Below, piece by piece: positions 22,926 to 34,969 of a DNA stretch of 64,000 nucleotides. Source of the DNA: Wolfiporia cocos. Lineage: Eukaryota; Basidiomycota; Agaricomycetes; Polyporales; Phaeolaceae. Within the stretch, counting starts at the first letter, position 1. Every line of letters starts with the position of its first letter. The notes beneath the pieces are model-generated. The model had not been told where the DNA came from and made no database searches. It saw nothing but the letters and a program-made list of their open reading frames with translations. A program made the position numbers and the translations under genes. The stretch covers positions 2,294,001 to 2,358,000 of the forward strand of contig JACCLO010000003.1 in assembly GCA_029448655.1 (NCBI GenBank). The letters run 5' to 3'.

Positions 22926-23166
22926 ATTCATTGTTGTATTGTTGCATGTTTAATATCATGTGCCGACACCAAAGAAATTTTCGATCAACCAAAAACTGAG
23001 ATTAATTTATTGACTGGCTTCGAAAAATTGGTTAAATAGAGCACTAGCTACACTGAAATTACACTGCAGTCATAGTTTCACATTCCACATAGAGCTAATG
23101 AGTCCAGGACGGAGTTTTGTAGAGCAGAAATTATCTGATATATATTTCAGATCCTCATCTCGTAAT

Positions 23167-23246
23167 TAGCCTTTGTAGTTTAGTGGTTATATTGTGTGTC
23201 TATTGCTTGTGTTGCTATGGTCAAAAGTTCGATACCGGCTCATGTA
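23167..23246 (+). other. tRNA-like module in E2 (right, rightward)
   Basis: Plus strand: A-box-like GTAGTTTAGTGGTTA (about 23174) and B-box AGTTCGATACC (about 23226-23236). The spacing fits a tRNA but the stems are poor. Confidence 0.6.
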
Positions 23247-23392
23247 GTTTTTAGAAATTCAAGCCAGCTTGATCTGCTCAATGCAGATTAATCTGATTTC
23301 TCCAGCGCTAGCAGAGCACATCGGTAACTGCGAAGTGCTAACGAAAGGCAGTTGGTAAATCAATTTGAGTGGCTGAAACTCTATCTGATCCA

Positions 23393-24340
23393 TGTTTGGA
23401 CTTGATTATGACATATGGGTGTTTAGTGGATAATATTTTCAATCCAGCTCATGTGTTGCACACACTATGCTGTAACTCACTATCTTGCACGTTGCACCTG
23501 ATATATGTGTCTGTTAGTTTATTTTGTTCAGATGAGTTGACTTTCTCATGAATACTCATAATTTCTGTGTCAAAGAGTGCTAGCAAAATTACATTGTATT
23601 GCAACACTCTACACTTGTTGCTAGATTGATGTTACCACCTACAAGAGATTAGAAAATGTATGCATCGATTGGGAGTCAAACTATCATCATCAGACCCATC
23701 ACATGAAATGGGCACCTGTTGGTCAAAACTGGCTTCAATTCTGGGGGGACAAGTCAGTCTTCTCCTTGTCAGTCAAAGGTAATGCTATCTCAGACTCCTT
23801 GGGTGTATATCATGATCTGGCTTTATTTTCCAACAGTGATGATGAACTTGAGGACTGGATGCTGGCTGGTGATTCCACTGGACGATGATTATTCAGAAAG
23901 CTGTCGCGCACCGCTAACATCCGCTATTTTTGTGCAGCGAGTGAGGTAAATAGCCAAATGGCCAAAAAGGAGCCGCCCTCGAGCAAGCGAAGAATCATCT
24001 CGCATAATTGAGTTCAATTTAGACCATATCTACCAATATTAGGCTACTGACCGCTGATCATTGGAAGTATAGCGTTAGAGCCATTCAGCAGCTATAAGAT
24101 AGGAGTCGTCGAGGCAAATTCTCACTGGTAGTTTCATGGTCAGAAGTCTTACCATTGTATTGGCAAGAGTATCCTTGCCTAATTCTACTTTGGTGTATCA
24201 GTGGTCCTTGGGGTAATCAAACTCAGTTTTACTTGCATCTGCCTACATCATACGAGAAAGATCCTCCCATGAGACAGAGGACGACATGCGGCCTTATTGG
24301 GGTGGCGTATCAGCAGTGTTCATGCTCGTTACATTGGGGT
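23393..24340. other. Intergenic, AT-rich, no gene recognised
   Basis: Nearly 1 kb downstream of the kinase-CNH gene. Only short unsupported frames; no repeat identified. Confidence 0.45.
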
Positions 24341-27300
24341 TCAGTGTATCCCTATGTCATCCATACAGGTAGCAACAACGTCAAAGACAATATGTCGCGT
24401 AAATGGATGCTTCGTCTCGTCTACAACGTCCGTGACACCGTGAATCCGCGGTTCATGTCCGTCTTGTAGGGAACCACCGGCAGCATTTCGGCCATCATAG
24501 ATGCACCGCACATTATGGCTAGGGATGATCTGTGAGAGGTGGCCGGTAGAGCTGTCCCAGATCTCAATGGAGGAGGAACAGAATAGGACGATGTACGGGG
24601 AGTGCCAAGCGACTTGCTTTGCGTCGCCTTGCCACTCCATAGGCCCCATCAACCGGGATGGATATCCACTGCGATCAACGAACAAGCCAAACTCTGCCAT
24701 GTGTGAGGATCAGTGCATCCCGCGACTTGATACGCAGGTACGTATTGCCTACCATTATAGCACAAGAGGAATTCGTTTGGTCTCGTCTTGAATATACATA
24801 GGGGCCGGCAGGTTCCGCTTTGACGCACAGCTGACCATTCGAACTTTGACAGAGCGATCGTATTGCGTCGCAATGCGATGTTCATGCCTCCCGTTTCAAC
24901 TTGAGTCATCGGGCTACGCCACGGAATGAAGATGCTAGTAGTGCTTGAATCGATAAAAGCATCAGTGAAGCCTCCTAGGTGTTTCGTGAGGGGATATACC
25001 TATGTAGGTCAATAATTTCGAAGCCTCTCTCCGAAATCAGTGCAATCTCGTCATGGAGAAATGCTACATCGTAGACGTTATGTTGGCGGCGAAGAATCTG
25101 CGCACAACACATTGCGGTGTATTACCAGCAGCAGGGCACAATTATACATACCTTGACGATTTGGAAGTTGCCACTAAGTGCATGAGGAGAGCTTCGCCAG
25201 CGATATATTCTGTTGTTCGATGTGGCTTTGGGAGTTGAAATAGGCATCTCCATGACGCGTAGGACACTATAGGTCTGGAAAGCAAACATTTAGCAGCATC
25301 CTCGTATTTGTGAGATGATTAGCTTACGCCTTCATTGTACGAATAGATGAGACGAGTGCGACCATCTAGGGCTCCCACTCTAATGTATCGCACGGCATGT
25401 GTCCCGCTGAGAAGACACAGCGGTGATTGTGACGAATGAGACGACTGTGGCATGAGGAATGCAAGATCGCAGGCGAAAACAGACTTGAAAATGCATTGTT
25501 AGTGGTGATCAACAAGGGTTTCCAAACCTTACCTTATCTGCCAATACGATAAATATCTCGCAGTCGTCGAGTACCGCACATTGGGTGACAGACTCCAGAT
25601 TTAATACACGGCGCATCGCTACGATGATTGTCTATAAGTAATGCTATTTGCATGATATGGTAACTTTGATGCCTACTGTTAGAACCCGTGTGAGTACCGG
25701 CCCATACTCCATCAGCACAACCAATAGCAATACATTCCATGCCGTCAGTAGAAGCTGGTCACAGAGCGTCAGCAGCGTGCATGCACAAGCAAACAGAAAG
25801 CTCACTGAATGGTGCAGAGCACGTAACATTCCCTGTATGTTTGTCATATTCAACAGAAGGTATACTACTTCCATCACATTGAGTCGTAACAAATGTATCC
25901 GCATCGATTGACCTGATTTTGAAGATATCCCTCGACCTATGGCACATTGTAGAACTCCATAGAACCGACTCCCCAAAATCCGCATCGATCAAGGTGGGCA
26001 CGCTCTGGTTATCTGCTTCTGACTCAAGCTCTTCTATCACCAAAGATGCGGACGGACGCTGCGTCGGGTCTTGATGCCAGCACATTTCCATCAAATGCCA
26101 TACCGCGTCTGACAGTCCACGCGGGCGTGCAGTCATAGCCCGACTAGGCCTCTTCTGCTGATGGCAGACCAAGAATGTGACCATACGATCCAGAGGATGA
26201 TCATGGAATGGGATGTTATCTGTGAAGACCTGCAAGTTATAAGCCAGCCGCTTGAAACTAGAAAGATTGGATTTGATTGATTACCTCCCACATTGTCATC
26301 CCCAGGGAATATATATCGCTTTTGAGCGTGTGCGACGATTGTGAGCCTCCATTCAGCCTTGTCTGCATAAGTTCCGGGGCGCTCCATCGTATCGAGCTAG
26401 GCGATATCGACACGATTGAATCTGCGTCTGCTTGATCATCTTGGTTAAAGTATGGGCCAAATATAACGGGGGCAAGCCCGATATCGCTTAGGCAAGCATG
26501 CAGTTCGTGATTTACTAAAATGTTGGCCTTACGAAAGCATAAGGATCAGTTGATCAAGAGCTCAGGTGCAGCGCCACGCACCCCCTTAATGTCTCCGTGC
26601 AACAATCCGTTGAGGTGTAGGTATTCGAGGCCCTTTGTAACATCTAGAATCTGCATATTATGCGTACGTATAAGCTCACAGAGCGAAAGGAGGCAAAGCT
26701 CACGAGGTCCAATCGGTTGGCATTCGGGTTCTTCTCCAAATAAGACATAACGGATCCATGTTCCATCCACGAAGAGATGATACAAAACGATGTCTTTGAA
26801 TCGCTAATTCCAACGAATTTCACGATATTTGGATGTGATAACTGCTTCCACAGTATTGCTTCCTTACAGAACTCCTGTGAGTTCGGTATCAGTTGGCTAG
26901 TTCAGAGACTAACATATGTCTGCATACCTTGCGCACCGCATGTGTATTACTGATGACACCACGGAATTTTTTGACGGCAACTGCCCGCCCTCCGTGCTCG
27001 GCAGCTCTGACATCTGCCCACTGTCCATGGCGGACTACATCGCAGCTGCTCTGGATATCGTGGGCAGGAATTATGTAAGACCTAGGTAGGTATCCGTGCA
27101 GCATGCATAGCTCCCTTAACGTGCGAACTACGTTCGCGCGGAGACGGTTTCTCGATGTGGCATACGGTCTGACCTATTGATGCGTCATTTGAATGCGGAA
27201 TACGTATATACGATGCGTCGTATTCACCTACCTCGTCAAGGAGGTTGATCAGTGGCCATGCCTTGGAACCAGCCAATCCCATCGCAAGCGCGATGTGTTT

Positions 27301-28095
27301 CCTGGATGACACCATGCATTGGATAGCATCAATCGTTTCCCTTACGTGTGGGCTGAAAATCAACATATCATTGGAATACAACGAAATCGGCTGGGACATC
27401 ACAACATCCTCGATCCGACGGTCGTCTTTCAGCCGGCAGAACGCCGAGCACGATTGATGCAATCGCTCGAGAGTTGCCTTGATTATGGAGGAGTTCACCA
27501 ACGAGGTCACAATGTCCCAATGCGACCAATTCCTCAAAGATGAGTGCACTTCCGCAATCCAGCTGCGTTTGCTAGTCAGCAATCCAATGAAACAAAACAG
27601 TAGATCTTAGTGTACTTGTAATCATGTGCCACCTCCTGAATGTCTGCGTCCTTGAAAGCGAGCGAAGGGAAACCCGGACCTCCAGTCTTATTCACATACA
27701 GAGAAAGAGTGCATGATTCTAACAAAATACGGGCGGATGTCTGGTTCATACGTATGTCAGTACATTGTGTAGAGGGGTATTGCGTACCATACACACCTTG
27801 TACACCTTAAGTTTTTCCACATAGTTCTGCTCAACCAGGTCCTGCCACAAGCGGGAGATTTCGTAAATCAATTGATCGCGATCCCTGGACACAGCATTAA
27901 TTAACGAGCCGAGGATGGTGCACATACACAGAGGATGATGCGTGACGTACTGAGTGGGATTTCCAACATCTCGATTAACCGCGGCTGGCAGCTTGAGAAA
28001 ATATGAAACGCGTGCTCTTCGCAGCTCAATTTACTCACCTGTAGTTCGCCTCTTGCGGCTTCATCCTGGACATGCTTAGGGGGGTCGGCCACCAT
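24341..28095 (-). CDS. TKL-like protein kinase fused to a CNH domain
   Basis: Sixteen minus-strand exons join in phase to give 978 aa: 28039-28095, 27797-27991, 27616-27740, 27232-27562, 26928-27173, 26704-26874, 26582-26650, 26285-26527, 25806-26229, 25677-25754, 25533-25618, 25328-25483, 25152-25274, 25000-25097, 24753-24934, 24341-24693. Residues 1-280 are helical and unrecognised. The kinase (about 285-540) has a degenerate P-loop (RHGQWADV), catalytic lysine in VAVKKFR (K304), LHGDIKGANILVN (D395), DIG instead of DFG (413-415), RWSAPELM and SDIYSLGMTMWEVFTD. The CNH domain (about 600-978) has CIAIGCADGVWAG, LESVTQCAVLDDCEIFIVL, FEIIDLHSIFIPW, EFGLFVDRSGYPSR and SQIIPSHNVRCIYDGRN. CNH domains bind small GTPases, so the protein may couple Rho-type signals to phosphorylation. 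Substrate unknown. Confidence 0.9.
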
Positions 28096-28302
28096 AGCTA
28101 TTAGGTATCCTGACTAGCGGTGAATGTACGGCAGCTGCCACGGATTGTTGAGAACGCTAGAGTGCTCAAGCCTGGGGCCAAAATGCTGTAACTGTTCTTA
28201 TGTGGCCTAGCTCCGCGATGCAACATGATCGGGCGGTGTATATAAAGTTCGTTGCCGTGCTGGACAGATGTGCGGTCGCGTTAATCAACTGATTGTGTGG
28301 AT

Positions 28303-28396
28303 TAGGGCATCAATTGTACAGTATATGGATACGGCCGTATCAGTATTCCCACGTATAGATACGCCCGTATCCGTAAACTGTACGATTGGTGCCCTA
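28303..28396. mobile_element. hAT-type MITE, about 94 bp
   Basis: The segment is an imperfect palindrome: TAGGGCATCAATTGTACAG at the left, and the same sequence with changes (TAGGGCACCAATCGTACAG) read inward from the right. It is filled with ATACGG/CCGTAT repeats. The same ends and subterminal repeats bound the hAT element at 51475-52337, so this is probably a deletion derivative. No clear 8-bp duplication remains. Confidence 0.75.
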
Positions 28397-28854
28397 GAAC
28401 TTTCAGCGCGCTATACGAGCGCCTTCATGAAGGCTGAAGACCAATACGCACACAACCAACGTCTCGTTCATAAATGGTGCGCATTGATCTGATTGCCAGC
28501 CCAGGACAACTACACTGTCTCCGCAATCTCCAGGGGCAATTTCTAGGCGCAAAGCTGTCGTGGAACCTTGGCATAGCAGCGCTCATGTCAGATCATCAGA
28601 CACTTGTGGCGATACCATACAACGAGCGAGATGTCCTCATTAAGGCCGGAAATTTAGGTCAAGTGATGTTTGTGAAAGTGAGGAGTAGTGCTGCCATGAT
28701 GTGCAAGGGTCATGTAAGGTCGTCGGCGCGACCAGATGACTCGATGCATTGCATGGAAGTAACCCTTGATATCTTTGCAAAGTCTGCAACTGGGAGTCAA
28801 CATCGATCTGCCATAACTCACTGACATTATTGATACACATGTGATCGCAATGGA
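28397..28854. other. Intergenic between MITE and TBCB, no gene recognised
   Basis: About 0.46 kb downstream of the TBCB gene. One open frame on the plus strand (to 28824) is without family resemblance and is not called. Confidence 0.4.
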
Positions 28855-29791
28855 TCACATCTCCTCGTCCTCATCAAAGTTGATCTCCTCAACAGGAAAG
28901 TCGCCGACTGTCACCCTGTCTGGTCTCACGAATACCCCGTAATTGGGCTTACACGTGAAGTATCGCTCGCCCTGTACCCTGCGATGCAACACAAAAAATC
29001 AAAATCTAGAAAATCAGTCGGAGATGCATACTCACGACCCATCATTCTTCCCAATCGGCTCATCATACTCAATTCCGACCCATACACCGCCACGAGTAAA
29101 CTTCGTCGGGCCAACGAAGCGCACCGTTCCACGCTTGTGGAAGTTCGCTTCGCTTGTCTCCACCTCACACCGCGCGCCGATGGGGATGTCCACATGTGGT
29201 GTCACAGCAGGCTCTTCAGGCTTGTCCGAGAACCGCCCAATCTTGTGCCGCTGTTTGTAGGCGAGGACGGTGTCTGCGGGAGAGACGGAGTCGCAAGGGG
29301 ACTCAATTACGGACTAGAGGTGCAACATACCTTGCCGCTGTGCGTACGCGCCGTCACTCAGCTCAAACTTCTCGACTTGTGAGACGTCCGTGAGCTGCCC
29401 TGTGAACGACGTTGCCGGATTCAGGTCCGTCACCTGTACCACCGCAGCGTATCAGTCGCGAAGCCACAGACTCAATGGTGCTCCAACGCACTCTTAGCAC
29501 CTGCCGGTCGCGCACTCCATAGAATCCAATCGGCCGGCTGTCGTCCTCGAGCAGTGCGACAGGCGTCTGGTCTTCCTCCGTATCGTGTACAGCGATCGCC
29601 TGGTTAGGAACCGGAATACCTGTAATTAACTCAAGTTTGTTCTATTTACATGCATCACACTGTGTCAGTCTCGGAGTAAATACGCATGCTCCAGTGCGCA
29701 CTTTGAGCTGCTGCACAGTGATGTGCAGATCGAAGCGGCGCTCGGAGCGCGTGTCGGGAGAAACGACAAAAACGGTTATTGCGCTGGACAT
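28855..29791 (-). CDS. ALF1: Tubulin-folding cofactor B (CAP-Gly protein)
   Basis: Five minus-strand exons (29702-29791, 29492-29641, 29331-29433, 29036-29273, 28855-28978) give 234 aa, the typical TBCB size. The N-terminal half is a ubiquitin-like domain ([38 protein letters not shown]). The C-terminal CAP-Gly domain has [29 protein letters not shown] (189-194) and [19 protein letters not shown]. The protein ends [14 protein letters not shown], an acidic tail like the EEY/F-type tails of this family. TBCB acts with TBCE to help fold or disassemble alpha-tubulin in the cytosol. The start was chosen as the only ATG giving a full ubiquitin-like first strand. Confidence 0.95.
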
Positions 29792-31376
29792 GGTGGTGTT
29801 AATCTGGCGTGTGATTCGTACTCGGGCGAGCAGGAGGAGAGGCGCGGCGCGCGTATTGCAGAAACTCGGGGTGGAGGAACGTTCTGGAGTTTCCGTCAAG
29901 TAGGATCAAGTGCGCTCACATTGGTCTAGACATCCGCATTTTATGAGCGTAAGGCTGGTGTGGGCAGGCGAAAAATGCTCTTTGCGGCGCTAGGATGCAT
30001 GCTGTCGAGCGCTACATTCGGCGGTCTAAGCGCCGTCTCTCTGAGCCGTGCAAATCTGCGATAACCCCCCATGCACCCTAATCCCTAAAGCCTGAGAGCC
30101 TTATAATCCGCACTCGAACATCTCAGTGTCTTAAGGATATATTCGGTAGAGCCAGACTTTAATACTTTACTTCGGCAGTCGTACGCTTACATCATCAAAA
30201 CGTGATTTGGGCGCTCAAAACTATAGACAGACTTTGCACCATGCTCCGCTTCAGCCGCAGTCCTCTCTCTCATGCCCTGAGCTCTTTAGAAATCCTCGAA
30301 TGCCATCTGACTACCTGAAAAATCCAGAGATCGTGATGTTGCAGCAATGTTGCCTTTGAGAATGTTTCATGCATACTGGCTCACAGTGTGGGTCTGCACA
30401 TACTGCCCCGCTGCGTCCATCTAGACGATAAAGTGAACAAGGCGCCTGCCTAATGCATCGTGTAGGCTGCTATTTGTTGGTTTTTGAAGTCATCTATGTT
30501 TGCAGCTCACAAGCTTGCCTCAGCTCCGCAAAAACGACACGTTCTGCGGACTTGTACGGATCTGGATGGTACTACAGAACTAGCCTGCTGGTTCGAATTC
30601 ACGGAAGGATGCCCCTTCTCTGTCAACGGAAGCTAGCTGTGACTCTGTCCTGGGAGAAAGCTAGCGGCCCTGCACCTCCTGTCGCCCCTGGACGCTCTAC
30701 ATCCGATGGAAACTTACTCGGCTTGTCTATACATGTCTGCCTCTCATAATGCTAGGTATCGTACAATCTCTCACGGGATTGTAACCTTTTGGTACTAGTA
30801 TCACTGTCCCAGCACTTGCACTGAGGCTAAGAACTTGACCCATTATTTCAATGGAGCGACAGGCTGACACTAACCTTCACCGAGTCATGTCTTGCACTAT
30901 GGCTCTTTGATTTGATGCGCCTCACCAGCTGCACTGTCTACTTTAATGACATACCCGTTTTGTTAGGACCAGGCTGTTGGTCAGTGAAGCGCGTTGCTGA
31001 AGAACTCCAAATATGCCTACACTTACGCTCGACGACTCCCCTGCTGTCAGTAGGATGGTCGGTGGGAACTCTGCCATTCGGACTCTGGGACTCTGGTGAG
31101 TCACATCTGACCGCATTGAGCCCAATGGCGATGTAGCTCAAGGGTCTTTAAATCCTATATCTGTGGTTTTCTCGACTGACGCATTCGACCGACGCATTGG
31201 CATGCCAAAGGTAAGATTGTGGACGACAAATACAGGATTCAACTCCAAGACATACAACACATAGATTACAAATAAAGAGCATGCCCCTGGCAAAAGATAC
31301 GCTTGAACTGCTTGTCCCGAACTGTCTGGTATCACGCACGGCCACCCTGACGCCTTGTTACAATCATTAATACTCG
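29792..31376. other. Intergenic region, no gene recognised
   Basis: About 1.6 kb between TBCB and the lipase. The first 300 bases should hold the TBCB promoter. Short frames near 30.45-30.75 and 30.9-31.1 kb lack splice partners and family resemblance. Confidence 0.45.
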
Positions 31377-32581
31377 TTAATTCGCGCTGCAACCCATCTC
31401 GATCCCGTTGTACGGCCCATCATGGTCGCTCTCGTCCCCATCCCAGATCTCGGGCACGTCGCCCACGATGCACTGCGTACTCGGGTTGTCCTGTCCCGGG
31501 CAGTTCGCCCACTCGCCCGAGTCTTCGATGTGCACCTCCCCTGACGGGTGCACGAAGCCGAGCGACATCCCTGGGCAGATGGGGATTGGGTCTTCCTCGT
31601 TGTTGATGTGCGTCACAGATGTTGGCTGTGCGTCAACGTAGTTCGCGAACGCTTGGTTGCCGACCTAGGACATCGGAAGAGAGTCAACATAGGTGGACAA
31701 AATGCAGGGTGGCGGAGGAGACGCACCCGGGGCAAGCCGTAACCAACAAAGGTGAACGTCGCATCTGAGATGTGGAGCGGGAGATAGACAGCGTCTAGCA
31801 AGGCAATCGCGGCGCCTAACCGAAAAGGTAAGCTCGATGCTTGCTGCACGCGCTAACATGCAAGATCCGGCGTACCGAGTGAATGACCGGTCACCACGAT
31901 ATTTGATGTGCCGTACGTGGACATGGTGGTTTGTACAGCGGAGAGCACGTCCGTTGCAGTCCTGTTCGACATAGTGCTGTTACGACGGGATCAACGAATA
32001 TATAGGTGTGAAGACTTACTGAGCCTGTGCATCAGCGAATCCCTCGTGTACCTCAATGTCGGTGCTCAGCCCCGGGAAGAGCGTCGAGTCGAGATTGATC
32101 TTCACGATGTCGGCGTCGGTTATGAGGGGGAGTCTGGGCTTGAGTGAGTTCGTCACTCAAGGGGTGGTGCTCGTAACTACTCACATCTCTTCCGGGTCTG
32201 TGCCTTGGTGCGAGACAATAACTTGATCCAGCGTTGGGTCATATCCAACAAACCCTGTCACACTGCCGTTGGGTACAGCCCATCTGAGATATCTCAACAC
32301 TCACAATATTGCGTCCCGTCCCCGTCTCCGCCCGATGCGACCGGCTCAAAGTCAGGGTTTGCTTCGCAGTTCGCGCCGCAGTCCCATGCAAGCGTTTGTG
32401 ATGCGGAACAATAGCCTGCGCTCGCATACCATGTGTAGGGAGTATACGACGCGATCTGCGACGCTGATGCCGCGGTAATTGACTGCCGCGCCTTCAGCCC
32501 TGTCGCAGGCACAGCGTGTGCGGAGGGTGCGACAGATACAAGCGCGAGACCCAGGGCGAGCACGCTGAGAGACATCGACAT
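31377..32581 (-). CDS. Secreted class-3 (fungal) lipase
   Basis: Six minus-strand exons (32305-32581, 32185-32254, 32020-32133, 31876-31961, 31727-31815, 31377-31664) give 307 aa. A signal peptide (LSVLALGLALVSVAPSAHA) leads into the mature enzyme with a KR-like site (LKARQ). Marks of the class-3 lipase fold: WFVGYDPTLDQVIVSHQGTD, LPLITDADIVKINLDSTLFP, EVHEGFADAQ, the nucleophile elbow VVTGHSLG (S181), VGYGLPRVGNQAFANYV, NNEEDPIP (probable Asp D237) and LGFVHPSGEVHI (probable His H251). Cysteines near the ends may pair. The enzyme should hydrolyse triacylglycerol or related esters outside the cell. The acceptor of intron 3 has two options; the one giving a 58-nt intron was used. Dead relatives are at 43.2 and 53.5 kb. 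Confidence 0.93.
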
Positions 32582-34969
32582 CCTGGTTCAATCAGGAACG
32601 TGGTCGTGGTGATGCTGGGCTGCTGCCAGTGGATCGAGGACCGAGCTGAAGGGAACACAGGAATTGAGATAGTGGAGCAACGTAATTTATAGGAGCGACA
32701 GTCTTACCATGCAGGGAAGTACTGGCTCCGGTGCGGGGGAGAAACCACACGCGTACGGGGCTATGGTGCCATCTAGCAGCGTGACCATATGGACAGAAGC
32801 CGCGATCTCCAGATCGGGCAACGTACGCTTCTCCGGTGCGCCTATGAATATCGCCGTGCGCATGGTACGCATCTCCCCTCTAAGAACGCGTGCAGCACGC
32901 ACGCCGACGCATCTTCATCAGACAATGCGAGCCAATAGCTCGCAACGCACGTTGCTCTGTCGCTTGATGCAGATGTGGCTGCTGTTGCAGGCCACGGCAG
33001 TCCGGCGCAGAGTGATGGCACGTTCCGGAGCGGCGCCGCGGATTGGCCGATCTGAACTTCATCCTGCTTCATCCTCGGCGGAGGAAATTGTTCATGCACG
33101 AAGAGAAGGTTGTCATCAGATCGCGGATGTATATCCATGTGCGGCTGACTAGCCATCTCGACCGCGACCGATCGTAATATGTGACCGGAGGTGGTTCGAT
33201 GAAGTGCGGGTCGCCGGCAGATCTGTGGGTCGATCTGGTGAATAAAGAAAGGAAACATAGCTAATAACTCACTGGTCCTCGTTGGAGGCTTGAGCATGGA
33301 GGAGGGCTATGTTAATGGTCGATGTGGGTCGGGCTCAGTCGGCCCTCATGATGCGAGCGGTCAAAATAGAATCAGACTGGTTAGCGGCAGGCCACATGAT
33401 GCACAATGCCTATCAAGCCAACATGAACCTTTGCCGTGTGCATCTGAATTGTTGACGGTGCGCTTACAGCGCATGCTACCACAGATGTGCACGTTGAGAG
33501 TTACGTGTCGTGGCCGCTGATCAGCATGGCTATCGCCCATGCATTTAGATAACGACGACTTGTTACGTTGTGCTACTCTTCTAGATGCATTGAAACTTGA
33601 CAGCACTACGATCTGTGTGTCAATGGATGACTTCCCGTAAGAACACTTTCTCTAAATGACTGACTTCGAAAATTAGCGCCGTGAAAACTGTATCTAAACC
33701 GTAGGTGCACGATATTCATTTGGCAACACTTTCTCTATACAAGCGCCCGCAAACGGTGTGCTGGCGCTGGCTGTCGGTTCATGCTCGCACTACAAGTCCA
33801 CAATAAGGACACTTCTGTACCTCCTACAGGTAGCACAACTCTCTCGATGGACCCGGGAGGCCTGTGGGTCATCGAGGGGGTAGATAATGCTGCACAGTTG
33901 TCGATGAATCGGGTTAGGATACAGCATAGTGCACAAAATCTCCCCATACATCATAGCCATTGTTGCGACTCTGCCTATGAGAGTCCATCGCAGCGAGCGG
34001 GCGACGGGGACGGTGAGCAGCCGTCGGGACATCGGGACATAGCGCGCCGGTAGCCATGTGGTGCGCAGTAGCCGCTGAGATCCAGTGTGGACCTTTCACG
34101 TCGCATGAAGCATGAAGCCTCAAATGGACATGATGAGGTCATTGTACCTCATTTCAGCGCATTTAGAGAGGGGGGGTACCCCCTTCTCCAGATTTTGAGC
34201 ACTCGTCTGACTTTGAAATTGCCATGTGTTTGATCGCTTGGACTTCGGGCCGCGATTCAGAGCACAGAAAGTGTTTCTAAAAGTGTGTCTAAATCTCACG
34301 GGAAGTCATCCAATATCAACAGTGCCCATGCATCAAGCAGGGAAGATGATATTGCGCCCAGGAACTTCTCCATATCAAATGCACAGGCACAATCCAGCGG
34401 CGCATCCAAGCGAGCTTTTATCAATTCTCCCGTGCAACGGATTTTATTGGGGGTTTTAGACGGTCTACTGACTTCAGTACCACTAGCCGCCTACCACATA
34501 TACCGGCTTCTACTTCCTGAGAATGACTCAACCTGCACTTGTGGAGATTGCGCGGATTTCAGGACTCAGCGGAGGGCGCGGATTTCGTTGTCCGTTCGTT
34601 GTCGATAGTACCGAATATAAATAATCATGACGTCTTTCATACGAACCGTTGAGAGGTCGCTAGCTACTCATAATTCGATGAGGAACTTTTGCGGGAGTGA
34701 AAGTTGACGGTTAGCGGATAAGAGTAGATTTCTCGAGATCATCCCAGCAAACGCTGCGTCCCGACGTCCAAGGTGGATGAGTCCATTGTGCAAGTCCATA
34801 TTTTCGTCATAATTAAACTGCACGACGCTAAACTCACAGGAGCTGTGAGGATGAGTCCAAGGAGAACTGGGTATTGATAACGCGCAGCCTGCTATGGCAG
34901 CGCATATGCATCTTGACTGCATTGTGGTACCTGGGGAGGTGACCAGTGCACACTGTATTGTTAATGCGA
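32582..34969. other. Intergenic region upstream of the lipase, no gene recognised
   Basis: A 2.4-kb stretch with several short overlapping frames on both strands (for example 32842-33297 and 34285-34608) but none with family resemblance or splice support. The first few hundred bases should hold the lipase promoter. Confidence 0.4.

Larger units (their letters stand above)
22728..23384. mobile_element. Non-autonomous DNA transposon E2, 657 bp, 8-bp TSD, two tRNA-like modules
   Basis: A perfect 8-bp direct repeat CTGATCCA flanks it (22720-22727 and 23385-23392). The ends AGGGACTTCAGTCAC (left) and ATAGAGTTTCAGCCACTC (right, read inward) match the ends of E1, so both belong to one family. The outer 100 bp form diverged inverted arms (AAGTGCCTTTCATTAGTGCT against the right arm's CACTTCGCAGTTACCGATG region). 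A palindrome AGATTAATCT sits in each arm (22811-22820, 23285-23294), the counterpart of AGATGCATCT in E1. Two tRNA-like modules face outward, as in E1. Confidence 0.83.

Noticed and set aside
21291..23246. Four functional tRNA genes
   Set aside because: Boxes A and B are good, but stems contain mismatches and all four lie inside repeated transposons. tRNA-derived modules explain them better.
32842..33297. 151-codon minus-strand frame upstream of the lipase
   Set aside because: Composition looks random and it overlaps a 147-codon plus-strand frame; nothing decides for either.
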